From positions 69,296 to 133,295 of the forward strand of contig NW_021167089.1 of assembly GCF_003711515.1 (NCBI RefSeq): a DNA stretch of 64,000 bases. Reading direction: 5' to 3'. The notes beneath the pieces are model-generated. The model did not search any database and was not told where the DNA came from. It saw only the letters and a list, made by a program, of their open reading frames with translations. The number at the start of each line of letters is the position of its first letter. Positions within the stretch are counted from its first letter, which is position 1. Made by a program: the position numbers and the translations under genes. This DNA comes from Sodiomyces alkalinus F11 (taxonomy: Eukaryota > Ascomycota > Sordariomycetes > Glomerellales > Plectosphaerellaceae). This document shows, one piece after another, positions 9,562-22,007 of the stretch.

Positions 9562-12102
9562 CTAGCTTGCAGACTGATCCAGGCAGCTAAACAGAGCTAC
9601 AGCTGCCATCCTTTTCGAATCCCCTGACCAAATCGACCGACAAGGAATCACCCCTGTCATAACGTCACTCCCCTCTGAACCGAGGTCCCCGGGATGCCTG
9701 GCGCTTTCCGAGTCGACGTATAGCAGATACGGAGTCGGTGCTTTTGCGTCCTGCTCCACCCCATCAGGCAGTGACAGCGAGTAAGCTCGACTCACAACGT
9801 CGCGGACCTCGACCAACTCCTGCCCCGATACACCGACAACCGAGACAACGCTGCGCACCGGCACGCCCGACACCATGAAGTGGTGGACACGGCACTCCGA
9901 ACGCAGCCCCCCCGCCGACATTTCCGTGTGAGTAGAGGAGACGAGCTCTACCGAGGAGGCATCAAGACCCGCGAGTGCCAGATGCGCGTGCCATTCAACC
10001 CCCGACCGCCGCGGCAGTTCCTCGACCTCGGCCGAAAACACCGGCGGGATGGGCGGCCAGGGTTGCCCGTCGTCCGACTTGAACACCGACGTGTCGGGGA
10101 GCGGTGCGCCCTCTCCGGAGTGCGACCCCCCACCAGCGCCAAAGGACACGACGAACGACGCGTTGTGATTGCGATTGTACCTCCTGTCCCACGGATCCGG
10201 GCCCTCTTCGTCATCCGAGTCGGAGTCTCCCCCGACGCCGTGCATGTGGGCGGCTTCCCAAGCCCGGGACGCGAGTCTGCTGTTCTCCTGCATCTGCCCC
10301 CCTGCGGACGTTGTGCGGGGGAAATACGCGACTGCTGCGCTCCAGAGCTGGACCTGCTGGTCGGTGCCGATGCGCCAGAGGTGTTGCAGGGATAGCGTGA
10401 TCTGCGTCTTGATGTCCGCGTCGGCTGGGATGGTCATGCTGGCGGGCCAGAGGGGGATCTGGCCAGCTATGGAAATCGCCCTGGCCTTCGATGCGCTGTC
10501 GGTCGAAGAATCGGGGGCCGTGGCGAGGGATGTGATGGCATTGCGGAAGAGAGGCACATCAATGGCTTGACTGTAAGGCCCTATGTTGGCCGGCGCCCAG
10601 TATGACCGCGACTGGACATGTAGACCTTTCCGGTCCGCGGCTCCGAGGTCGGCCTGAACAGCGAGATGGATGATAATGTTGCGTCCTTCAGGTAGCAGTC
10701 CCCCGCAAGAGATGGTGACCCTCGAGGGAGGGTTCGCGTGCATGAATAAGCCACCGTAAATCGTATTAACGGCGGGGAAATCCGACATGCGTCTCAGCAC
10801 AATGATCGTGTTGGTGATGGCGGTCGTAGGCAGTGAGGAGGTACCCAGCAGGCCTCTGATCGTCTCAACGAGCGAGCGCGTCTCATTCGCGATGGAACTG
10901 CCGGTATGATTCTGAGTGGCAGTGGCCACGGTCCAGTACATCTCGTGCCGGCGAGGCTGCGGGCCGTTGGGTCGGTGACTAGGCCGTCCCAACCCGCCCA
11001 CGACGGACCATGTCCTTTTCGGTTCTAATCGAGTTGATGTCGGTTCGGAGAGGCTGGCAGCGACCGCATCGAACCTCGGATCCAGCAGGTCTGGGATACG
11101 CACATGGAGTTGATCGTCACCGTCCCTCTTTGTAGAGCCATTCTTCTCCTCAAGGTGAGCCACCTGGAAATTCAACCAAGAGGTGCCACCGCCCTCTCTT
11201 ATCACCCTCCTCTCATGCTCCGAGACGTGGATCCTCTTCCGGAACAGATCATCCGGTCCATCAACGACAATCGTCTCAAACTCGCCCCCTTCTCCGAGAA
11301 CAGACCCTTCCGCGGCCCCGAACCGACGCAACGCCCTCTTGATCCTCCCCACACCGGCGACGGAACTGACTTGCTCCCAGAGAAACCCCTCGTCGAGCCC
11401 CGCGCTCGCCACTTTGATGATCCGGGCTTCCAGCCCCGCGCCAGCCATGTCGAAGAGCAACTGCGCGTCGTCACCGCCGACCGATCCGCGAGGCGGTGGT
11501 AGCACGGGATACTTCCACAGGTAGGCCAGCGGGGTGAGGCCAAGGCGCAGGGCGACCGACTCGACTCGGGTGCGTTGGTACGTGGACAAGATGGCGCCGG
11601 CACACAGCGCGTTGGCGTCAGGATGCCGCTCCATGACGGCGCGGAGGAGCGGTACCATGCTCTCCGTCTCGTCGCCATCTCCATCTCCATCTCCCGCGAG
11701 GGCAGAGGCCGTCTGGTGGGCGTCGTAATCGCGGCCTTCGTACTTGGCGCCGCCGAGGATGGGGTGGCGGTACAGCGGGAGTCCGGTCGCTGCGGCGTAA
11801 AGAGGGATGATCTGGTGGCCGACGGTCTGGTACATGAAGCTGTTCAAGTCCACGTCGTCGTCACCGTTACCAGTGTGGCCATTTCGTGCTGCCGAGGACG
11901 TCCTGGCACCGCTGGCATCGCAGTAGTCGTCGGCGCTATTATGAGGTTCGATTATTTCCAGGCCGGACCTGCCCTCGCTCTCCGGGAACAGATTGGCCAG
12001 CGCAACTACCTTGTGGCCATTCTTTATGCAGTGAAGGATGGAGTAAAAGCTGTCCTTGCCTCCTGAGATGAGGGCGATGACTCGTAGGCTGTCGGAGGAC
12101 AT
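9562..12102 (-). CDS. DPH6: Diphthine-ammonia ligase Dph6 with C-terminal RidA-like domains
   Basis: Catalyses the last step of diphthamide synthesis on elongation factor 2, the ATP-dependent amidation of diphthine, in the cytosol. A single exon of 846 residues. The N-terminal adenine nucleotide alpha-hydrolase (PP-loop) domain has SGGKDSF near residues 14-20, SFMYQTVGH, GAILSTYQRTRVE, ARIIKVASAGL and GEGGEFET, all hallmarks of Dph6. Two YjgF/RidA-like domains follow: one around NTIYGGLFMHANPPSRVTIS and one around ANIGPYSQAI and GQIPLWP. This layout matches yeast and fungal Dph6. The protein ends with the family-typical IPCRSIWSGD. The start is set at the ATG at 12102 (MSSDSLRVIALISGG); the frame extends upstream to 12165 but only from a GTG. 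No intron is evident. Confidence 0.93.
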   Translation of the reverse strand: MSSDSLRVIALISGGKDSFYSILHCIKNGHKVVALANLFPESEGRSGLEIIEPHNSADDYCDASGARTSSAARNGHTGNGDDDVDLNSFMYQTVGHQIIPLYAAATGLPLYRHPILGGAKYEGRDYDAHQTASALAGDGDGDGDETESMVPLLRAVMERHPDANALCAGAILSTYQRTRVESVALRLGLTPLAYLWKYPVLPPPRGSVGGDDAQLLFDMAGAGLEARIIKVASAGLDEGFLWEQVSSVAGVGRIKRALRRFGAAEGSVLGEGGEFETIVVDGPDDLFRKRIHVSEHERRVIREGGGTSWLNFQVAHLEEKNGSTKRDGDDQLHVRIPDLLDPRFDAVAASLSEPTSTRLEPKRTWSVVGGLGRPSHRPNGPQPRRHEMYWTVATATQNHTGSSIANETRSLVETIRGLLGTSSLPTTAITNTIIVLRRMSDFPAVNTIYGGLFMHANPPSRVTISCGGLLPEGRNIIIHLAVQADLGAADRKGLHVQSRSYWAPANIGPYSQAIDVPLFRNAITSLATAPDSSTDSASKARAISIAGQIPLWPASMTIPADADIKTQITLSLQHLWRIGTDQQVQLWSAAVAYFPRTTSAGGQMQENSRLASRAWEAAHMHGVGGDSDSDDEEGPDPWDRRYNRNHNASFVVSFGAGGGSHSGEGAPLPDTSVFKSDDGQPWPPIPPVFSAEVEELPRRSGVEWHAHLALAGLDASSVELVSSTHTEMSAGGLRSECRVHHFMVSGVPVRSVVSVVGVSGQELVEVRDVVSRAYSLSLPDGVEQDAKAPTPYLLYVDSESARHPGDLGSEGSDVMTGVIPCRSIWSGDSKRMAAVALFSCLDQSAS

Positions 12103-15100
12103 GATGGAGTTTTGACGACGCCCGGCGCCCGTAGCAAGGGACCGCTGAGGGGTTCCGAGCCACACTCGAAGGTCCTACGGATTATCAACTGGAAGTGACT
12201 ATCATGCCTACAGATCTGGAGATGCTCCCGTGATAGTGCGGAGTAGTCGCTGTGAACGGCGCTGTAGACATGAGGTTTTTTCTATTTTTTTTTTCTATTT
12301 TCTAACGTAGAGTGGTCTCACGTCGTTGCGAGAGTTCCCCACTCCGACATCAAAGTGGTATCACGTGACCCCAGAGTTCAGACTGGCATCGGTGCCTTAC
12401 ATAATTCAGTTCTTCGTACAGCGTACAGACCTTGACACAGAGATGTAAACCTGGGAGTAAATTAGTAATCACCCTGACCCTGCTCTCTCCAGTCCCTTTT
12501 CTCTGTCCTTCACACAGCGATACCACTGCGCAAACTGGATACATTCATCACAGTACGACGGATACGGAATGCCCACTTTCGAGTTCTTCAACCTCGCCAA
12601 GCCTTTATGACGACCACTAGTGACTAGTCAGTCTGGGTCTCCCCGGATCTTGGTGCCCGGGGAATATGGGCTCGACCCCTTGGCGCCGTTCGTGTCTTTG
12701 GATCCCAGTCAGCAAAAGTGCACTACACGTATTAATATGTACGCCCGCAAACCATGCAAACAATGGCAGGGGATCCCATGATAGACGCGAAGATCAGTAT
12801 GGAGTACAAAGTAAGGGTCTGGGGAGCAGTAAAATTACGAAGCTATACTCCGTACAGCAAATTACCCGGACTCTTCCCCCCAGACGGCGTTCAAAGAGCA
12901 CAGATGGATGGTACGGAGTAATTATAGTACGTTGTACGCACCGACATACGTTGTACGCACGGATGCGAGAACGACCCATTGTCCCAGCTGCTAGGATCAG
13001 GTGGCTTGGTGGCGCGCGCATCCTCCGCATTAGCATATTGGAGACGACGTGCTCCCGTACTCGCAGCCTAAGGGCTAACGGTGGCTAGGACTCGGACTAT
13101 TATTTGGCTCCAACGGTGGGGAACGCCTCACGGTGGTCATGCAATGCGAGGAACTCCGACGATGATGGTCTGAGCGGAACACTTCATATTGGGTCCTCGC
13201 TCGGCGCTCGAGCAATGCCCGTTAAAAACTTGAGCATGGGTCCAAGGAGAAGGCTATATCGGAGAGTGCAGGTACTAAGTAAGGGATGCTCTTATGGCCT
13301 GCCATATTACCTACGCAACCGCCATCGCGCTTGGCTAATCGTTCTTAGGTGGACTCTAGATCGGCTTAAGCACCTGTTAAAGTAGCTTACGTTATAGTTG
13401 GCGGACCGCGTGACTCTCTGGCTTTAATGTCGACTCTGGGGTAGGCGGGTCGAGTACGGAGCTCTGATACCTATACTTGATAATAGACGCTGTTACTTAG
13501 CGCTACGGTCCGTCGCGATACAGATACTATATAGGGAGAGCTTAGGAAGTAGTGAGTACTCTTAGATATCTATCCCCCCAAGTCTCCGCATAGACACTAG
13601 TGCCTGACGGTCGTCTCGTATCACGCATGGCCGCTCGAAACGGCAAGACCCCATGTTTATGTATAGCGGATCCTCGGCGACTTGGCGGATTTGAGGGTCT
13701 CCTTTGCTAGAACAACATCGTCGACTCGTTGCGACAGCCTAGCGAAAACAGCCATGGAACGGTGTCTCTTAGCTTATCTTGCGTGGCGCACTGTGCTCTT
13801 TCTAGCTTTATAGTGCTAGAAGGCAGATCGGTTCTTCTGTGGGACCAATAGTGGCCGCTCGTGCTTGGAATTCGGCTGTCGAATGCTGGACGGGGATCCT
13901 GGTCCAGATGACGACGCCATTCGCCATTGTCACCACTAAACGCGTGAGACGGAGATTATTATACGGCCTAGAAAGTCTGAGTAGTAAGTAGCACGGCCCT
14001 GTATTAGCTAGACAGTGCGAGACACTAGTCAGTTCAGAAGCAAGAATCGAAGCCATAGGAAGATGAAACGGGCTAACTAATCGTAGTGCTATCCGCGTGT
14101 TTGTCAAGCGAGATACGAGAGCGAGCAAGCAAGCAAGCAAGCAAGACGGGATGTTAGCAGCCTCGTGTGACATTCGAAGACACGTTAATAACCCGTGCAA
14201 TATGCCTATTGACAAGCACAGCAAATTTAAAAGCCGAGCCTGCGAAGGAGCCCAGGACGCGCCAACGGACCAACTATCTTAGAACTAACCAAGCAAACAA
14301 CCAAACAAGTGAGAAAACCAGTGGAGACATGGTAATCACGAAGTAAATTCTGGGACAGGAAACGTCTTGGAGAAAAAAGAAAAAGAGGGGAAGAAAAAGG
14401 GGACGCAAGGGAGGTAGCTAGACAACATGAAGACAACAGGCCAGGCCCAAGTCCTATCCCCATCCCCAACTCGAGACGGCATTCAACCCTAAACGTAGAT
14501 CGAACTTGATATAACATAGCGTTCCAGAGTTCCCAACGACTTAACCCTAGTGTACTCCCAGGGTACTAATAACGGTCATACAAGCCCGTACGGTAGGTGG
14601 CCTATACGCCATGTCTTGGCCCATCCGTTGTCTCGGTCCCTCGCCGAGTTCCATACGTAATTAATCTGCGCACCCGTAAACAATATGAGGGAACCCCCGC
14701 CAAAAGGGAAGAAGCCCAAATAACCTCAAACGAGAAGAAGAAGAAAACAGGTTTCTTGCCGATGTGAGGGTTCGCCAAGATCGCGGGGTTACTCGACACG
14801 GCCGACTCGTCGACTTGACTTCAATAAGCAAGGTCCAAGACAAGACCGCATATCCAAAACTTACGCACTCCCTCTTGACCGTCCCATACGGCACCCCGCG
14901 TCCAGGCCCCTCCTCCGTGATGTGATGCCTCCCGGGACGCAAGCCAACCTCGTTCCGGTGCCACACCAAACAAGATCCACCGGGGAAAGCCGCAGCTTGG
15001 ATGCAAGGAGGCGAAAGTAGCCGGGTGTCGCGGGAGGCTGGAGGGGAAGGTCCACGGAAGCAGAGACATAGACGACATGGAAATTCCATCTCTCAATTGG

Positions 15101-16010
15101 GCTGGCAAGATTTTCAGTGCATCATGTTCTGGTTCGGTCTCACTGCTTCTGATTTTTTATTTTATTTTTATTATTTCGGATTGCGGCAGTGACCATACCA
15201 GCTGGCCTGCAATCACACAACGCTGAAGCTAAAGAGCATCACCTCCCTACCGGCACCCAGGTAGGTGGGTGAAATTACAAGGAGCATCCGAAAAGAGATT
15301 GTTTATGATAAGTGGGCACAAAGTAAAAAGCCGAAAAGAACTCGTTTTGGTTTTGTCCTGTTTCTCTGCTGTATCGCAAGGGGACCACAAGGACAAGACG
15401 ACGACTATGCTTCTGACAGACCAATCCCACCATACACGCCGAATCAAAATAGCAACCCTTTCCTTTTTCCAGAGCCCTTTGGTTAACTCGTCCTGCTCCG
15501 CCTTGTCCTTTTTATGTGGGTAATTATAGTTCTAAGTGTTTGCGGGTCTGTGTAGTCTCAAAGCCCGGTAGACCAGGTACGCGCGCCTCTTGCCGTAAAA
15601 AAAAAAAGAAAAAAAAATTGCGTGCGCCTTCTTGTTGTTAATGAATAAAAGCATTGCCCGAACCAATCTCCACAAAAGAGAGGGTCATCTGAAGCCTTCT
15701 TCTGGTGCATCATGCCGTTCATAATGACCATGAAAAAATGGTACGCCATGGGTGCAGTGCGAGTGGCCTGTAAAAAGCGAACCGAGCTTCGTGATGTTTT
15801 GTGGTCATTAAATCATGCCGGGCATTGAACAAGGAGGCGAGCTGGAAGTGAAAACCCACACCCCTTATAACGAGGTGTGATGAGTGTAAATAAAGAAGAC
15901 AAAAAGAAGAAAAAAAGATGGATCCATAAGCTGAAGCCAGCAGCGAGGAAAGAGAAAAGAGAAAAATAAAATGTCAAAAACCACAGCCGCTGAAAATGTC
16001 TGCTCTTTCC
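12103..16010. other. Intergenic region, possible decayed DNA
   Basis: A 3.9-kb gap between the DPH6 start and the 3' end of the Msn2-like gene. It has poly-T tracts near 12275-12300, TACGGAGTA and CGTTGTACG words near 12795-12960, a GCAA repeat at about 14122-14143, and a stretch from about 13000 to 14300 dense in stop codons on both strands. That stretch could be relic mobile DNA, but I see no protein or terminal-repeat evidence. The right 0.5 kb is likely the 3' UTR of the Msn2-like gene. Confidence 0.5.
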
Positions 16011-18486
16011 TCAGTCGTCTCGCTTGCGCTTGTTATTGCCGCCACTATCGCTGTCGCCATCCTCCGACGATGCCTCGCTGGCGCTCCCAGGAACCTCGGC
16101 AGCGACCTGGAACAACACCTTGCCCAATTGATGGAAGTCCCCCCCCGGGACGCCGGCGGGGACCATCATATTTTCGAACGAGTGGGACGTGGTGTCATCC
16201 GAGATGAGGTCCATGACGATGGCACCCGCTCCGTGGGTCCGCGAATGCTGGGCGAGGTTATCGCTGCGAGAGAACTTCTTGCCGCACTCGTTACACTCAA
16301 AGGGCTTCTCCTGCGTGTGGAGCGACCGGTAGTGGCGCTTGAGGTGCTCCTGACGACGGAATCGGCGGTTGCACAGCTCGCAGACGAACGTCTTTGAAGG
16401 GTCCTCCGTCAGCGACTGCTTGCGACCGCGGCGGCTCTTGAGGCCGGGGCCCCCGGACGGCTGGGGCGTAGCTCCGTGTTCGGAATCCGAAGAGTCTTTA
16501 GCCTCCGGGGTCTGGGCGCCCTGATGCGAGGCCGGCTGCTGCGAGTCGGCACTCACGCCCGACTGGGTGGCCTCTGTCGCGGCGGTCGTGGTCATGGAGG
16601 AAACGGCGGCACTGTCGTCGATGGAAATCTTGCGACGCTTGCTCTGGTGCGAGTCGCAGTCGGAGAAGGAGCTGGTGGCGTCTGTGAGAAAGGACTCTTC
16701 CTCGTCGAAACTGAACTCGCCTGCGCCAATGAAGCTGGCGTGACCAAGAGAAACAACGCTGGAGCCAGTGCTTGCGCGGGGCCGGCCGGCGTCCAAGGCT
16801 GCTGAGTTGGTTGTGGCGTCGTCTGAGCCAAAATTCACAAGGTCGTTGACCAAGTCTTCGTCCGATTCCAAATCGGAAAGATGGTCGTCGAATGGGGGTA
16901 GTCCGTGGGATGGAACGATGAGGTCGTCGAAAGTCGCAGTATGGGACGGTGCGACTGGGGCGGGGGCCTGGGATGCTGCTTCGCCAGCCTTGAGTCCGTC
17001 GTCGTCGTCGATGGATGGGAAGACGGCCAATTCAGCAAGAGCGGAAGTCGCAGGGATAACACCCGAGACGGTCAAGTTCCGGGGATCACAGAAATCGACG
17101 TCTTGCTCTGATGCCGTCACAGACCTAGCATAAGGAGCAGGGGACGGAGATAGGGAAGGGCAGGATAGGAGGTCGCTGGTGGAGCTGACGCTTGGAATCG
17201 AATCCTGGTCGAAGGGTCGTTGAGATTCAGGTACGTGTGATGCACGAGGCTGAGAATGAGATGGAGCTTGTGGGTTCTGATGGAGGTAAACTGCCAAAAA
17301 GAGATTAGCGCCAAGTCGAGAGCCAAGTTGCCAATTTAGAGGAGGCTGCAGGTTGAGAGGCACAAGTTTCGAAAGGAATAAAAAAAAAAGCGACAGGGGT
17401 TGCCCGGAGACTGGGGATGGTCTTCCCACGGGGGGGCTTTGACCGCTGGCGGATATTTCCAGTGTGCCCACAGTGGCCGAGAAAATCACCGACTTGGGTG
17501 TTCCTCAGCGAGTTCATGCTGCCTCAGGCAGGAACCTATTGGGCGGTGACCGGCAAAGGCGACAGATAACGAGTCCCACCCGCCCGAGGTTTCCGCATCA
17601 GTTACTAGGGCCCCTTGCCCTGGCTGTTGGGCTACTACCTTAGGTACCCTGAGAAATCCCCGCCCGGAAGTCAAGTCCAGCAGTCCCGGAACAACCCCCG
17701 GCCCCGACAAATGTCCAGTGGTCACCGATGCGACCGGGGTAAGAGTGGCCTGAAGGCAGTTTCCAGTGGCATGGACATGTTGTCACTAACAACATGCAGC
17801 CTATTGTTTCTCCCACGCAGAATTCAAAGTACCAATGTCCGCCCACCGGCTCGCCCATCAGGTGTCGGGAGTGTGGGAAACAATATGAAGAGGATCGGAC
17901 ATGTAGTGTAAAATGCAATGTAAAAATAAAAATAAAAACGGAAAAAGTAGAACGTACCAGGTGTCATTGGTGGTGATCCACAGCTCGACCAATCGAGTAC
18001 AGGGTTCTCAATCGACTCGAGGGTTTCCTTGCCATCCTCAAGGCCGTCCAGCCCAGAGAACATCGGGTTCATCGGCGTCTGCAGCATGTCGCATTGCTGA
18101 TTGGGGCTGCTCACAGTGCTGCACGCGCTGGACAACGGTGGTGTAGAGGGAAAGCACAGCCCGTCATCTAGGCCCTCGGTGTCGAGAAGAATGGTGGGCT
18201 TCTGGTGCGCTCCCGCGGAGTGAGGCTGCGGCGAGGCCAGCGGTGTCATGACACCGGGGCCGTTGCTGTACAATGTCGGCACAGATGGCGGCTGCTGCGA
18301 GCATGAGGAGTTGGGCCTCGAGTAAGTCGGAGTTGAGGGCAGAGTTGGTACCATGGGGTACATGGGCAGCTGGCCCATACCAGCTGGCGCGAGGACTTGC
18401 TGCGCTTGCGGAAACTGTGCTTGTTGCCGGCTGTCCCAGTAGAACTGTCCAGCGGCCATCTGAGTCGCCATCATGGTGGACTCCAT
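16011..18486 (-). CDS. MSN2: Msn2/Seb1-like C2H2 zinc-finger stress-response transcription factor
   Basis: Two exons, 18486-17958 and 17290-16011, joined in phase across a 667-nt intron (GTACGT donor, TTTTTGGCAG acceptor), giving 602 residues. Two adjacent C2H2 fingers lie at about residues 478-530: CELC with a His-x4-His pair, then CNEC with His-x3-His. The [14 protein letters not shown] and [12 protein letters not shown] sequences match Msn2/Msn4, which bind the stress element CCCCT, and Trichoderma Seb1. The upstream part is Ser/Pro/Gln-rich with acidic patches, as expected for activation and localisation regions; the C-terminus ends in a basic KRKRDD patch, a possible nuclear signal. The ATG at 18486 is the first plausible start. 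A CTTCTCAG sequence about 45 nt upstream may be the acceptor of a 5' UTR intron. It probably acts in the nucleus in general stress responses. A 17-kb divergent gap lies upstream. Confidence 0.9.
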
Positions 18487-21400
18487 TATGTGAAGATGCA
18501 GTGTGGTGTATGTAGTAGTGATAGTCCTGAGAAGTCTAGAGGCGGCCGTTGTCAGTGGTGCCCTTTTCGTCAGGGGCCGAACACAGGGGCAAACCAAACT
18601 AACCAGACTAAACTTGTCGTATATGGGTCGTGGATTTAACGTGTTTCCGTCCTTTCGTTCGAGTCGTGCTGATATCGTGTATGGTCGTTTAAAGATTAGG
18701 TAAAGTTATAATGCAGCGGATACTTATACAAGGCCCTTTCGATCAGATGAGGATTCGTCGGGCAGACTGGTTGGTTCAAAGGATGGTGTGTCTTCGGTTT
18801 TGGGGTTGTGAAAAGATTGGACGACTGTCTCCTAGGCTAGAGCGAAGGACAAGGACGGTCTAAGTGATGACTCGAGAGGTCGAAGTGTTGTACATGGAGA
18901 TTTCATCCGTTTACTTGCGGCGGTCTCTCCTCTTTGATATCACTGACAGATCGAAATATCACCGAGGAAGAGTGCGCAGAGAAAGGTCGGCCGGTTCTTC
19001 GCCCCGTGGGCAGACAAGATAATAGGTGCCTCGAAAACCAAGGTGGTAGATGGACGAGGTTGAGCGTCGTGTGTGCCGTGTACGTGCACGTGGATGTGTT
19101 GCTTTAAAGGAAGGGCAAGGACGGTCCGAGGCAATGACCCGAAATGTCGTCCTAAATAAAAAATGCTATGTCGAGTCACTTAAAAAAGGTAAACCCGAGA
19201 TGGCATGAAAGAAGAAGAAGAACCACGCAAGGCACGCCAAAAGTCGAAGTCAAACACGACTGCCGATCGTTTAAGACTGACTGTCAGAGTCAAGGAACGA
19301 GCTAGATGCGTGGGTAAAGAGGTGAAGAGGTGAGATATGTATGTTCCTCCTCCACCAGAAGATCGACGGACGGGGCGGCTCCAGAGATAAACAAGCAAGT
19401 CGATAGGCATGATAGGTATCCGTCCTAGCAGAAGAGCCTAAGCACAACCAAGCACTAATGCTGGTGGACTTGGACCGCGCTCTCCCCGACGAATGCCAGT
19501 CTTCCTCCACGCCTTGTTTCACAGGACCAGGGTCAAGGATCACGTCTGAGAATAGGTGGATGCGCTGACAGGGATGTGCGAAGTTACGACCCAGGAACAA
19601 GAAGGTGGGCGAGACGGTGGGGTGGCCCGGGGGGGGGGGGAGGGTCCCAAAGTAGGTGAAAGCACCGGGACCCATCCCACGGTACCTCTTTGGCTCCTCC
19701 ACCGCCCGTGGTCCGTGTCTAGGGGGGGCGCGAGGGGAAAACGGCGGGTGGATTCCAAAGCGGGTTGCTGGGTCCCTTAGTCCCTCAGATGACTGTACAC
19801 AGTGATATACAGTGTTGAGTGGGCGACAAGTCCTGCGCCTGCACCACGAGGTTGCTTCTAATCACCTAGAACCATACCTAGTGTATGTACCTTAGTGGGA
19901 GAGAGGGTGTGGTGAGAGGGGGGCGCAGCAGTCATTAATGGTCTGCTAATTCGGGCACTGACCACCCACCCGCACGTCCTTCGCACCGTCGCTTAACAGT
20001 TCTTCTCACAGTACATATATACATATATAAGATAAGTACCTAAGGTACACTCCAACTCCAGCATAGGTAGGTACCTTAGAAATAACAGACGAGACCCTCG
20101 ACGGATTGAATGGGCCTATACAAAACAGGTGCGGACACAGCCTGACAATGCGCCAGCTCCAAGCATCTACCTGCCCTGATTAATTACAGTACGAGGTTGG
20201 AACGACGAAGCAAATGTTATAGTATTATTCGCAGAATGATGACCGAGGTACGGATACACTCTGAACTTTGCAGATGATTTACTGGCTGGCACGGTGGTTG
20301 GGTAGGTACTCTTCAATGCCTCTCTTTCGGAACGTGTCGGATAGCTATTCCGGTGCATACGAGGCGACATATCACTCCCGAGCAGATTTTACAAATCTTC
20401 TCTTGGTCTGGCCCTATTTGTTTATTTACTATGTATTATGTGTTTATTATATATGTATTTGTGTTGGCTCGATTTGTGGCGTCTGTACGTGATGAATAAA
20501 TAGCCTGTTGAACTATTACCGAGTCTTTGTACATATTCGTAAATATGGGCGTCGGTGATTTTGGCTACTTTCGGACATAGCGTACCACCAAAAGGCACGA
20601 AATAGGTACTATAACTTATAATCCAATGCCTTTTCGAGACCGAAGAAACCGTCCATGTACGAAGCATGTCCCGAGACATTCGCTGAAGTTGCAACGTCCC
20701 AATGACGCAGTCTTCACGGTCTGACAGGTTACGAGTTTGTCAGAGCCGAGAGAGAGACATGCTGAAAAAGCCGAAAAAGGGCAAGGAGCTGAGCCCAATG
20801 TGACTTCAGCACTGCATAAACCCGAAGCCCTCGTGTTCTCTGGTAAGCGATGATAGGACAGCATAGGGGAAGCAGTGGATAGACAGACACAAGCATGCAT
20901 GGTGGGTGCTAAAGCCTGTGCTCAGATGAATAGCGCCGGGCCACATAATTTGCACAAATCATGCCCTGGACTGCTATTGGCTCGGGATGACTTTTTTGTG
21001 AGCGTGTCGCTGGCTCAGCCTACGCTCGACCCACCGCGACGCGAACACAACCATCCATCCATCCATTCCCTTTGGTGGCCTCCCAAGGCTCCAGCGAGAC
21101 AGAAACGCCCACCACTCTTATGGCTCCGTGACCAACGCAAAGGCACATAAAAAAGTGTGCGAGCGTGCACTAGTGTAGCGCTTGTGCAGCTGGGTGTTCC
21201 CGCCGCCGCCTATTACACACCATTGATTGTGTCGACCAAGATGGTGCTGATCAGTCTCTATCCTATCACATCACTCTTAACCGGACCTCTCAGGCGTGTC
21301 CCGTGCCCCGTGCCCTCTCACTCGAACTGATTGTTTTAGGTCTGTTCATAATAGGAATTATTGGTGGATTGGCTTCGAAATTCCGTCGCCGGCTCCCTCT

Positions 21401-21576
21401 TAGAGGCGGATGACCAACGGTCGGCGTTGAACCATAACGGCGGGTGCTTGTGCGAATACGGAGCCATGGCCCTCGCGACCCAACAAGCCGCGACAATACG
21501 AATAGATACCCTTCTTGATAATTACTTCTGAGAAGGCGTCCAGGCGTCCCCGTGATGATGCTGAGCCTATCGCATG

Positions 21577-22007
21577 TCATTTCGAACAAGCAACGAGGAC
21601 GAAGCTGCTTCCCTCTCCATTTTGCGATTCGCCACTAATAACTATGGCGGCAGTTGGTGTGGCCACACCTAGGCCTCTGAATACTCCATAGATCGGGGTC
21701 GCGATAGAGGCGGCGAACCCCCCCCCCCTGGTGAGAGCATTGACAATGGAAGCTAGGATATGAGGCACGTCGAGCGGGCCGTTGTTAAAATAATGCCTCG
21801 GTCTTGACGTCTTGACCGTGGACAAGGCGTCCTGTCATCGATGGCTGTTGATGGTTGGTTGTCTTGTACGAAGCCACGAAGTCTTACAGAGTACTTTGTA
21901 CAGTCTGCGAGTCCTCCGATAATTGCGCCGAGTTGAAAGGCCAACCAATAAATTGAGAGGAAGATGATGAGACTTGGAAGGGGAACCAAGAGCCAACGCA
22001 GAGACAC
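21577..22007 (-). other. Coding-like fragment with a phase-matched intron
   Basis: Unrecognised. Two open segments, 22007-21888 and 21831-21577, are joined in phase 0 by a 56-nt GT-AG intron (GTAAGA donor, GATGACAG acceptor). The first encodes a hydrophobic helix (SLIIFLSIYWLAFQLG) followed by ADCTKYS. The second is Gly/Ala-rich, with DVPHILASIVNALTRGGG and IYGVFRGLGV, and ends at a stop at 21577. No ATG or upstream acceptor was found in frame: a TGA lies shortly upstream of 22007. It may be a degenerate or incompletely resolved gene for a small membrane or secreted protein, or chance. Confidence 0.25.

Noticed and set aside
12103..12165. A 21-residue N-terminal extension of Dph6
   Set aside because: The extension begins with GTG, not ATG, and the family starts close to the PP-loop; the ATG at 12102 fits better.
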